64,000 nt of DNA from Streptomyces sp. SCSIO 75703 (GTDB taxonomy: Bacteria; Actinomycetota; Actinomycetes; Streptomycetales; Streptomycetaceae). The notes beneath the pieces were generated by a model. The model ran no database searches. It was not told the origin of the DNA and saw only the letters and a program-made list of their open reading frames with translations. The stretch spans positions 2,418,001 through 2,482,000 of the forward strand of contig NZ_CP144555.1 in assembly GCF_036607905.1 (NCBI RefSeq), given 5' to 3'. Shown here piece by piece: positions 55,483 to 62,947 of the stretch. How positions within the stretch are numbered: position 1 is the first letter of the stretch; each line of letters opens with the position of its first letter. Made by a program: the position numbers and the translations under genes.

Positions 55483-56004
55483 GTCCGGCATCCTCCCATC
55501 CGGGCACGACACGTCCCGACGCCCACGGGGTGCGCGGCGGGACGGCGGGAACCGGCCACCTCCCACCGGCCCGCACCCCGTTCGCCCCCGCGCCCGCCCC
55601 GGACGTCCCTATCGTGGACAGCGCCCCCCTGCCCCCTGACCCCGCGAACCCCCCGGCCTCACCCGCCGCCCGGAGCCCGGAGCCCGTACGGCCTCCCGGC
55701 ACCACCGCCGGCCCGCACCTCCACCCGCGTACCAGCGCCGCCCGCACCTGCGGCCCGCACCTCCGCCGCCCCGTACCAGCGCCGCCCGTGTCCCCGCTCC
55801 GTACCAGCGCCGCCCGTGCCCCCGCTCCGCGGATACCGCCGCCGTTCCCACCGGTACACCCGCGCCGCGCGCGGGGAGCCGGGACGGACCGGCCGCACAG
55901 CCCCGGTCCACGCCACAACCGTCCACAGCTCACCGCGCACGCCCGCCCCGCCGTTCGCGTACCGGCCGGGGGCGGGCGACACGGGAACGTGAAGGAGGGA
56001 CCCC
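55483..56004. other. Divergent intergenic region, 522 bp
   Basis: Between SNF2 (minus) and P450 (plus). Pro/Arg-coding composition artefacts and a short tandem repeat (55773-55828) are seen; no gene. The P450 promoter is likely in the last 150 bp. Confidence 0.4.
55729..55828. repeat. GTACCAGCGCCGCCCG repeats, three copies
   Basis: The 16-bp motif occurs at 55729, 55773 and 55801. The last two form a 28-bp tandem duplication (55773-55800 and 55801-55828) differing at one base. Confidence 0.8.
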
Positions 56005-57231
56005 GTGCCCGAGCAGCCGATCACCGTCCTCGACCCGCAGGCACCCGACCACCACGCCGAACACCGGGCGCTGCGCGCCCTGGGACCGGCGACCAAGGTG
56101 GACATCCTCGGCGTGACCGCCTGGTCGGTCACCGACCCGGCGCTGCTCAAACAACTCCTCACCAGCCCGCGGGTCTCGAAGGACCTGCGGGCGCACTGGC
56201 CGGCGTTCGCCGAGACGGTGGCCACCTGGCCCCTCGCCCTGTGGATCAGCGCGGGCAACATGTTCACCGCTTTCGGCGCGGACCACCGCAGGCTGCGCCG
56301 ACTGGTGTCGCCGGCGTTCGTGCCGCGCCGCGTCCAGGCGCTGCGGCCGGGCGTGGAGGAGATCGTGTCCGGCCTGCTCGACGGCCTCGCCGCACTGCCC
56401 TGCGACGAACCTGTCGACCTGCGGGAACATCTCGCCCACCCGCTGCCGATCGCGGTCATCGGCCGGCTCATGGGCATCCCCGAGGACCAACGCCCGCGGT
56501 TCCGCGTCCTGGTGGACGGCGTCTTCGCCACCACCCTCACCGCCGACCAGGCCGCCGCCAACGCCGCCGAACTGTACGGGGCCCTCGACCGGCTGATCTC
56601 CGCCAAACGCGCCCGGCCCGGCGACGACATGACCTCCCTGCTCCTCTCGGCCCGCGACGAGGAGGGCGACGGCGGCGGCCTGACCGGCGAGGAGGTACGG
56701 GACACGCTGCTGCTGATGATCAGCGCCGGGTACGAGACCACGGTCAACGTCATCGACCAGGCGCTGACCGCCCTGCTGGCCGACCCGGCCCACCTCGGCC
56801 ACCTGCGGGCCGGCCGCACCGACTGGTCCGACGTGGTCGAGGAGACCCTGCGTCACGAACCCGCCGTCAAACACCTGCCGTTGCGCTGCGCCCTCGCGGA
56901 CATCCCCCTGCCCGACGGCCGGGTCATCGCCCGGGGCGACGCGATCCTCGCCTCGTACGGCGCGGCCAACCGGCACCCCGGCTGGCACGGCGAGTCCGCC
57001 GACCTCTTCGACGCCACGCGGGCCGCGAAGGACCACCTGGCCTTCGGTCACGGGGTGCACTTCTGCCTCGGCGCCCCGCTGGCACGCCTCGAAGTGGCCA
57101 CCGCCCTGCGCCTGTTCTTCGCCCGGTTCCCGGCCGCCCGGCTCGCCGTCCCGGTGGAGGAACTGCGCCCGTTGCCCACCCTGATCAGCAACGGCCACAC
57201 CGCGCTGCCGGTCCGTCTGGGCCCGGCCTGA
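56005..57231 (+). CDS. Cytochrome P450
   Basis: 408-aa soluble class I P450, likely a hydroxylase of secondary metabolism. Landmarks: I-helix SAGYETTVN (AGxET(T/S)), K-helix EETLRHEP (ExxR), [13 protein letters not shown], and the heme loop [17 protein letters not shown] with Cys354 as proximal ligand. The GTG at 56005 follows GAAGGAGGGACCCC. It resembles CYP107-type actinobacterial enzymes. Immediately downstream on the other strand is an NRPS remnant, so it may be a survivor of a former biosynthetic cluster. Electrons could come from the 7Fe ferredoxin elsewhere in the window, but that is speculation. Confidence 0.9.
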   Translation: MPEQPITVLDPQAPDHHAEHRALRALGPATKVDILGVTAWSVTDPALLKQLLTSPRVSKDLRAHWPAFAETVATWPLALWISAGNMFTAFGADHRRLRRLVSPAFVPRRVQALRPGVEEIVSGLLDGLAALPCDEPVDLREHLAHPLPIAVIGRLMGIPEDQRPRFRVLVDGVFATTLTADQAAANAAELYGALDRLISAKRARPGDDMTSLLLSARDEEGDGGGLTGEEVRDTLLLMISAGYETTVNVIDQALTALLADPAHLGHLRAGRTDWSDVVEETLRHEPAVKHLPLRCALADIPLPDGRVIARGDAILASYGAANRHPGWHGESADLFDATRAAKDHLAFGHGVHFCLGAPLARLEVATALRLFFARFPAARLAVPVEELRPLPTLISNGHTALPVRLGPA

Positions 57232-57425
57232 CGCCCCCGGTGTCCCCCGCCTCCGCACGCCCCACGGCCGGGCGCCGCTGCGGCTTCACCCGCGGCGGCG
57301 CGCGCCCCCCGGCCGGCCCGTCCACGACCGAACGGGACGGTCGGGCGCGATGCGCCTGGTCACCGCCCGAGGGCCGGCGCCCCGAGAGCGCCGACGGCAC
57401 CGTCGGAGCCGTGTCCCGTGTCCGG

Positions 57426-57800
57426 TCACCGCGACGCGCCCGAGGGCACCATGTAGTCGGGCAGCCGGCCGGCAGGGGCCGGAGCCGGGCGGTGCCGACA
57501 CGCCGGCCCTCGGCGGCCACCAGGTGGCGGCGACTCGCCACCTGAAGGCTCGGTGCACACCACCACGGCCTGGGCGGCATTCTGATGGACAGTCAGCACG
57601 CTCTCGATCACGCCCCGTTCGACCCGGTTACCCCGGAGCTTCACCTGCGGTCGGTCCGGCCGAGGTAGTCCAGGGTGCCGTCGGCGAGCCAGCGGACCAG
57701 TCACACGGGTGCGGTACATCCGGCTGCCCGGCCGCCGAACGTGTCCGCACGAAGCGGCCTGCGGTCAGCGCCGACCGGTTCGCGTACCCGGGGGCCGGCG
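57426..57800 (-). pseudogene. NRPS adenylation-domain remnant, frameshifted
   Basis: Reading the minus strand across frames recovers consecutive adenylation-domain motifs: GYANRSALTAGRFV (near 57785-57745), MYRT followed in another frame by LVRWLADGTLDYLGRTDR (motif A7 region), then QVKLRGNRVERGVIESVLTVH (A8), QAVVV, and finally GRLPDYMVPS (A10). At least two frameshifts separate them, and the stretch between A8 and A10 is shortened. No condensation, carrier or full adenylation domain is present in the flanks, so this is a decayed fragment of a nonribosomal peptide synthetase gene. Confidence 0.8.
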
Positions 57801-57846
57801 CGCGGCGCCGGCCCCCCCGTGACCTCGGGTACCGGCGCCGGGTTCG

Positions 57847-58086
57847 TCAGCAGCATCGTCCGCCCTCGCGGGGGTCACGGCCCCTGCGGTCGAGGCGGTC
57901 GCGTTCGAACTCCTGGCGGCTGAGCACCGGTCGGCCCGATGCCCGGGTGTGCTCCACGTAACGGCCGTACGCGTGCTCGCCGTTCAGCTCCGCCACGTAC
58001 CAGCGGACCCATGCGGCACCGCGGCGGGCGCGTTCGAGGAGGCCGCCCCGCACCATGCCGTGCGGGGCGCCACCGGGCGCCGTCAC
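57847..58086 (-). CDS. YbdD/YjiX family small protein
   Basis: 79 aa from GTG 58086, which overlaps the cstA stop as GTGA; ATG 58056 is an alternative. The core WVRWYVAELNGEHAYGRYVEHTRASGRPVLSRQEFERDR matches the YbdD family (DUF466), which nearly always accompanies CstA-type transporters and is thought to support them. Translational coupling to cstA fits that. No membrane segment is seen. Confidence 0.87.
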   Translation of the reverse strand: MTAPGGAPHGMVRGGLLERARRGAAWVRWYVAELNGEHAYGRYVEHTRASGRPVLSRQEFERDRLDRRGRDPREGGRCC

Positions 58087-60197
58087 CGGGTGCCCGCCGA
58101 CACCGCGTCGGGGGCCTCGGGCTCTCGGCGTGACGGGATCCGGGACTCGACGTACTCGGCCTCCGCGAGCGGCAGCGAGCCACCGTTGCGTATCGCCTTG
58201 ACCGCGGTCCGGGCGCAGGCGAACACCACGACGATGGTCAGCACCGCGAACACCACCGACAGGGTGCCGGTGACCGTCGAGTTGGTGACGACGGTCGCCA
58301 TGTCGTCCAGGGACTTGGCGGGGGCCAGGACGGTGCCCTGGTCGAGCGCGTCCTGGTACTTGGCGCGCTGGGCGAAGAAGCCGATCGCCGGGTTGTCGGA
58401 GAACACCTTCTGCCACGAGGCGGTCATGGTGATCGCGAGCGCCCAGGCCAGCGGAACCCCGGTCACCCAGGCCCACTTGAGACGGCCCGACTTGATCAGG
58501 AGGGCGGTGGAGATGGCCAGGGCGATGGAGGCGAGCAACTGGTTGGCCGTGCCGAAGAGCGGGAAGAGCTGGTTGATGCCGCCGAGCGGGTCGGTGACAC
58601 CGACCCAGAGGAAGTAGCCCCAGGCGAGGACGACCACGGCCGACGTGATCCAGATGCCGGGCCGCCAGTCCTTGTCCCTGAACCGCGGTGCGACGTTGCC
58701 GAGCGTGTCCTGGAGCATGAAGCGGCCCACGCGCGTACCGGCGTCCACGGCGGTGAGGATGAACAACGCCTCGAACATGATGGCGAAGTGGTACCAGAAG
58801 GACATCATGCCGTCGCTGCCGAAGGCCTTCGAGAGGATCACCGCGATGCCGACCGCGAGCGTCGGCGCGCCGCCGGTACGGGCGACGAGCGACTCCTCAC
58901 CGACCGATTCCGCCATCTGCCGCAAGGTCTCGGGGGTGATGTGGAAACCGAAGCCGGCGACCGCGTCGGACGCGGACTGCAGGCTGTCACCGAGGACTCC
59001 TGCCGGGGCGTTCATCGCGTAGTACAGACCTGGGTCGAGGATGCACGCGGCCACCAGGGCCATGATCGCGACGAAGGACTCCATCAGCATCGAGCCGTAG
59101 CCGATGAGGGGGACGTGCGACTCCTTCTCGATCATCTTCGGGGTGGTGCCCGAGGAGATCAGCGCGTGGAAGCCGGAGAGGGCGCCACACGCGATGGTGA
59201 TGAAGGCGAAGGGGAAGAGCCCGCCGGCGAACACCGGCCCGTTGCCCTCGCGGGCGAAACTGGAGATCGGGTCGACCGTGAGATCCGGCATCGCGAACAG
59301 GACACCGACCGCGAGCAGCACGATCACCCCGACCTTCATGAAGGTGGAGAGGTAGTCGCGCGGTGCGAGCAGCAGCCACACGGGCAGGACCGAGGCCACG
59401 AAGCCATAGACCACCAGGCAGAACGCCAGCGTCGTGGGCGACAGGACGAAGGCGTCGGCGAACGAGGAATCGGCGACCCAGTTGCCACCGAGGATGGCCG
59501 CGATGAGCAGGACGAAGCCGATCAGGCTGACCTCGGTGACCCGGCCCGGCCGCAGATAGCGCAGGTAGCAACCCATGAACAGGGCGATCGGCATGGTCAT
59601 CGCGATCGAGAAGGTGCCCCACGCGGACTCGGCGAGGGCGTTGACCACGATCATCGCGAGCACGGCCAGAATGATGATCATGATGGCGAAGACCGAGATG
59701 AGCGCCGCGATGCCACCGACCCGGCCGATCTCCTCGCGGGCCATCTGCCCGAGCGACTTGCCGTCGCGGCGCATCGAGAAGAACAGGACCACCATGTCCT
59801 GGACCGCGCCCGCGAAGATCACACCGACGATGATCCAGACAGTGCCCGGCAGATAACCCATCTGCGCGGCGAGCACGGGACCGACCAGGGGACCCGCGCC
59901 CGCGATGGCCGCGAAGTGGTGGCCGAAGAGGACACGTTTGTCGGTCGGGTGGTAGTCGACGCCGTCGTCGAACCGCTCGGCCGGGGTGGCGCGCCGGTCA
60001 TCGACCTTGAGCACCTTGCGCGCGATGAACCGGGCGTAGAAGCGCTGGGCGATCAGGTACGAGCCGATCGCGGCAGCCACGATCCAGATCGCGGAAACCT
60101 TCTCCCCCCGGGAGAGCGCGAGCACGGACCAGCCCGTTGCGCCGAGCGCGGCGACGGCCGTCCAGATCGCCACTTGGACGGGATTGAATCTGCGCAC
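58083..60197 (-). CDS. cstA: Carbon starvation protein A, peptide/pyruvate transporter
   Basis: 704-aa polytopic membrane protein with about 16-18 hydrophobic helices. Family hallmarks: YHPTDKRVLFGHHFAAIAGAGPLVGPVLAAQMGYLPG (about 82-120), GAVQDMVVLFFSMRRDGKSLGQMAREEIG, FHALISSGTTPKMIEKE, and WGYFLWVGVTDPLGGINQLFPLFGTANQLLA. Characterised CstA/BtsT relatives take up peptides or pyruvate under carbon limitation. GTG start at 60197 with AGGAAACACAC upstream. It forms a coupled pair with ybdD. A 500-bp upstream region suggests complex regulation. Confidence 0.93.
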   Translation of the reverse strand: MRRFNPVQVAIWTAVAALGATGWSVLALSRGEKVSAIWIVAAAIGSYLIAQRFYARFIARKVLKVDDRRATPAERFDDGVDYHPTDKRVLFGHHFAAIAGAGPLVGPVLAAQMGYLPGTVWIIVGVIFAGAVQDMVVLFFSMRRDGKSLGQMAREEIGRVGGIAALISVFAIMIIILAVLAMIVVNALAESAWGTFSIAMTMPIALFMGCYLRYLRPGRVTEVSLIGFVLLIAAILGGNWVADSSFADAFVLSPTTLAFCLVVYGFVASVLPVWLLLAPRDYLSTFMKVGVIVLLAVGVLFAMPDLTVDPISSFAREGNGPVFAGGLFPFAFITIACGALSGFHALISSGTTPKMIEKESHVPLIGYGSMLMESFVAIMALVAACILDPGLYYAMNAPAGVLGDSLQSASDAVAGFGFHITPETLRQMAESVGEESLVARTGGAPTLAVGIAVILSKAFGSDGMMSFWYHFAIMFEALFILTAVDAGTRVGRFMLQDTLGNVAPRFRDKDWRPGIWITSAVVVLAWGYFLWVGVTDPLGGINQLFPLFGTANQLLASIALAISTALLIKSGRLKWAWVTGVPLAWALAITMTASWQKVFSDNPAIGFFAQRAKYQDALDQGTVLAPAKSLDDMATVVTNSTVTGTLSVVFAVLTIVVVFACARTAVKAIRNGGSLPLAEAEYVESRIPSRREPEAPDAVSAGTR

Positions 60198-60708
60198 TGT
60201 GTGTTTCCTGCTTCTCTCGTAGCAAGCCGGCGGGCAGGTGCCGCGGCTCCCCGGGGAGTCGTCTCCACCCTGTGCGCCGACATCAGGCAGCCGTCCGGCC
60301 ACGGACGGAGCCCGGCGGCGGTCGGACGGCACGTGGCCCGCCGGACGGCGCGCCTGGCGACATCGGACACGACACCCAGCGGTGTCATGTCCACCATCAC
60401 CGAAGATATGTTCCGCGCCCGAGAATCTAAACATCAGTAGTTTCGACATCAACAATGTGCCCGCATCTCACACTTTTCCCCCGTATACGGCTGACGGTCC
60501 GCGCTTCCGGTCAGCTCCGGGCAGGCCCGCCTCGCAAAGTCCTGCTCCTGAGCCGGCGGAGCCTCGCGGGTCAATTGCCCCACACATCAAGCAGGTTGGT
60601 GAAACGCACCCGTGAGCCGCCGGCCGCCCCCGGACCTCTCCGGCACCCGGACCCCAGACCCCGGGCCCCGGCACCCGGCCCCCCGCCGGACACCAACACC
60701 CCTCCACG
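60198..60708. other. Upstream region of cstA, 511 bp
   Basis: No supported gene. Bases 60415-60490 are AT-rich (GAATCTAAACATCAGTAG, then ACATCAACAATG) and are the likely cstA promoter zone. A partial CRP-like motif here was considered and set aside. Confidence 0.4.
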
Positions 60709-60951
60709 CGACACCCCGAGGCGCAGGCCGAGCTTCGGAAGATCCCCCGCGACATGGCGCTGCGCATCCTGGCCAAGCTGACCGAGCTGGAGACCGACCC
60801 TCTCGGCTTCAACACCACCGCACTCGTGTCACAGCCCGAACGGCGCCGTCTTCGCGTCGGCGACTACCGCGTCGCCTACACGATCGACAACGGCGAGCCG
60901 GTGGCCTGGGTCGTTCACGTGGGACACCGGTCCACCGTTGACGAGACCTGA
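60709..60951 (+). pseudogene. RelE/ParE-like toxin, N-terminally truncated, no antitoxin
   Basis: The frame reads HPEAQAELRKIPRDMALRILAKLTELETDPLGF, then SQPERRRLRVGDYRVAYTIDNGEPVAWVVHVGHRSTVDET, which matches RelE-family toxins (helix pair, then the RLRVGDYRV strand and the HVGHRSTVYE C-terminus). The first beta strand and a start codon are missing: no ATG, GTG or TTG occurs in frame before ATG 60754, which would omit about 20 conserved residues. The usual final Tyr (VYET) is Asp (VDET). No antitoxin gene adjoins it, so this is probably inactive. Confidence 0.75.
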
Positions 60952-61292
60952 TTACCCGCTGACTCCACGCCAGAATATCCAGCACCCATCCAGCACGGTG
61001 ACGACGAAGGGGTCGGACTCGACAGAGTCCAACCCCTTCTGAGCTGCACACTTGACGAGTCACGTCACGTACAGTAAGTGTGCGATTACACGTTGAACCG
61101 GAACGTCTACGGTCTGATCCTGACCTGCGGCGGAGCCCTCTCCAGGGCTCTGACCTGGTATTTCCTTGTTGGCGTGCGTTGGCTCCAGACGGCTGTTTAC
61201 GGGTGTCCTGCGGACTGGCTGCGGACTGCCCGGGGGTGCCGAGGCCGAGAAATCCATGGCGCACCGGCCGGACCTGCAACGAGACTGCGACG
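60952..61292. other. Intergenic region of lower GC, 341 bp
   Basis: Contains the hairpin at 61006-61039 and GC content well below the window average around 61040-61200. I see no gene that I can support; short open frames on both strands lack family resemblance. Confidence 0.4.
61006..61039. terminator. Hairpin, likely terminator
   Basis: GAAGGGGTCGGACTC (61006-61020) pairs with GAGTCCAACCCCTTC (61025-61039): 14 of 15 pairs around a GACA tetraloop. It is 55 nt downstream of the RelE-like remnant. Confidence 0.65.
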
Positions 61293-61673
61293 GTGAGCGA
61301 CCGCTACCCCTGTCCCTGCTGCGGGCACCGCGTGCTCGACGTCATGCCCGGCTCCTACGCGATCTGCCCCGTCTGCTTCTGGGAGGACGACGAGGTCCAG
61401 TTCCGCTGGCCGGCCGTGGCAGGCGGGGCGAACAAGGTCTCCCTGATCGAGGCCCAGCGCAACTACCAGGACTTCGGCGCCTGCAACCAGCACGGCCGCC
61501 GGTACGTCCGCCCTCCGGCCGAGGACGAGCCACTCGACCCCGCCTGGCGGCCCATCGACCTGAGGCGCGACTCCTTCGAGGGCTGGACAGCCGAGGACCG
61601 CGCCCCGTGGCCCGACGACCGGTCGGTGCTCTTCTGGTGGCTTCCCACCTTCTGGCGCCGGGACCACCCGTGA
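61293..61673 (+). CDS. Cysteine-rich CPCC family protein
   Basis: 126 aa. The N-terminal CPCC domain is clear: YPCPCCGHRVLDVMPGSYAICPVCFWEDDEVQF, with two CxxC-type knuckles (CPCC and CPVC) that should bind one zinc. It continues with LIEAQRNYQDFGACNQHGRRYVRPP, typical of the family (PF14206). The GTG at 61293 has a weak ribosome site, but the family starts just before the CPCC motif. It overlaps the next gene as GTGA. CPCC proteins are often found in variable regions; a biochemical role is not known to me. Confidence 0.85.
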   Translation: MSDRYPCPCCGHRVLDVMPGSYAICPVCFWEDDEVQFRWPAVAGGANKVSLIEAQRNYQDFGACNQHGRRYVRPPAEDEPLDPAWRPIDLRRDSFEGWTAEDRAPWPDDRSVLFWWLPTFWRRDHP

Positions 61674-62401
61674 CCGCCCACATCGAGAGACTCATCCAGC
61701 GGCTCGATGACTCGACCGGACCGTCGTACGACGCCCGCGCGGAACTGATCGACATCGGCTCCGATGCCATCCCCGCCATCATCGACGGTCTGCCCTCCCT
61801 CAGCGGCTTCGGGCTGCTGACCGCCATCGAGGTCTTCGAAGAGGTGGCGGACCCACGCTGCGGCCCCGCCCTGATCGTCCTCCTGCGCAGCGACGACCCC
61901 ACTGTCCGGGAATGGGCGGCGATGGCCCTGGCGAGCCTGAAGATCGACGGCGCGGTCGAGCCCGTGCGCCGCGCCTATCGCGCCTGCCTGGAACGGGCGA
62001 CCCCACCGGACTGGAGCGAGCCCGTCGGCATCCGTTGGGCCCTGACCGAACTCGGCGCCCGCACCCTCGTCGTCCCACCTCTCACCGCACACCTACGCGC
62101 CAGCGCTGCGGACGACGCCCCCGGCTGGCCCTCGGCCCACTTCGCCGAGATCATCAACGACCTGGCTGACCACGCCCAGGTGATCCTCTACTCCCAGTTC
62201 TGGCGGGTGGACGTCGACTGCACATACGGCACTTCCGGCACCGGCCTGGACTGGGAACTCGACTGGACCGCGACCTGGGAACACTTGGTCGAAGAGTCCC
62301 TCACCTGGTCCCTGCTGGAAGCCTCCGAAGCCCCCGTCGGCGACGACATCTTCGTCGCCCCCACCTGGATCGACCGTACCGACCTAAACCCGGAGAGGTG
62401 A
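61670..62401 (+). CDS. HEAT-repeat-containing protein
   Basis: 243 aa, entirely alpha-helical in appearance. Repeated helical pairs are visible: DARAELIDIGSDAIPAIIDGL, FGLLTAIEVFEEVADPRCGPALIVLL, TVREWAAMALASLKIDGAVEPVRRAY. The C-terminal third (YSQFWRVDVDCTYGTSGTGLDWELDW) departs from the repeat pattern. The GTG at 61670 is in GTGA overlap with the CPCC gene stop, so the two are translationally coupled and probably act together. A scaffold or binding role is expected; immunity-type functions are possible but not shown. Confidence 0.82.
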   Translation: MTAHIERLIQRLDDSTGPSYDARAELIDIGSDAIPAIIDGLPSLSGFGLLTAIEVFEEVADPRCGPALIVLLRSDDPTVREWAAMALASLKIDGAVEPVRRAYRACLERATPPDWSEPVGIRWALTELGARTLVVPPLTAHLRASAADDAPGWPSAHFAEIINDLADHAQVILYSQFWRVDVDCTYGTSGTGLDWELDWTATWEHLVEESLTWSLLEASEAPVGDDIFVAPTWIDRTDLNPER

Positions 62402-62404
62402 CCG

Positions 62405-62620
62405 ATGCCGTTCCAGCACCCCAAGGAGACCGGCTACGGCCATGTGGTCGAGCGCTACGTCACGAGGAAGGACTCGGACCACCCGCGCTATCGAACGCGG
62501 CATCCCAGCTCTCCGGCCGCGCGGCGGCCACGAGCCGCGCCATCAGCAGCTTCGACGCCTGGGCATCCCGAGACGAACTGTCCAAGATCATCTCCAGGGG
62601 ACGCGCAGGTTGCCGCGTAG
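62405..62620 (+). pseudogene. 5' fragment of an unrecognised gene, disrupted downstream
   Basis: An ATG at 62405, 3 nt after the HEAT-gene stop and preceded by GAGAGGTGACCG, opens MPFQHPKETGYGHVVERYVTRKDSDHPRYRTRHP. About 28 codons look like genuine protein. From about 62490 the sequence becomes the inverted AAA ATPase remnant, so the remaining frame to 62620 is Arg/Pro/Ser-rich noise. Probably the third gene of the CPCC/HEAT unit, truncated by a rearrangement. Confidence 0.55.
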
Positions 62621-62895
62621 AACAAGAACGGGCTCCGGACCGCTTTGCAAGCTGTTCGACCAGCCGTGACTTGCCCACCCGGCACCGCCTTTTCAACATC
62701 ACGCACCGACCGGGCCGCTTCCCCGCCGCCACCTTCTGCAGCTCGACAGAAGAGGCAACGGGCAACCCCACCGAACCCCGATTCTTGAGGCGCGCCTCAT
62801 GCCAGACTCGTCCTCGGATGCGAAGCGAAATGCCGCGGTCACAACAGGTGTTCGTCGTCGGCCTTCGCGTCGGCCAATGAATGTCGAACGAAAGT
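62470..62895 (-). pseudogene. AAA-family ATPase remnant with frameshifts
   Basis: On the minus strand the pieces of a stand-alone AAA ATPase can be read in order: TFIGRREG (near 62880-62860), KVAAGKRPGRCVML, RVGKSRLVEQLAKRSGA (Walker A, near 62680-62630), then in another frame PFLFYAATCASPGDDLGQFVS, and back in the first frame SRDAQASKLLMARLVAAARPESWDAAF. At least two frameshifts and a deletion are needed, and everything after the first ~100 residues of the family is missing. Walker B is absent, so it cannot be functional. Confidence 0.72.
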
Positions 62896-62947
62896 TCCCT
62901 GCGGGAGCGCACAACTCTCACGATCACTGTTCAAGGGGAGTCTAACG

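Noticed and set aside
57232..57425. Carrier (PCP) domain continuing the NRPS remnant
   Set aside because: After LPDYMVPS the minus strand gives no convincing carrier-domain motif (no LGGxS-like serine site), so the pseudogene was ended at 57426.
60456..60472. A CRP-like palindrome TGTG...TCACA upstream of cstA
   Set aside because: The half-sites are spaced by 7 rather than 6 bases and the left one lacks the final A; with a prior from E. coli cstA regulation it is tempting, but the match is too weak to annotate.
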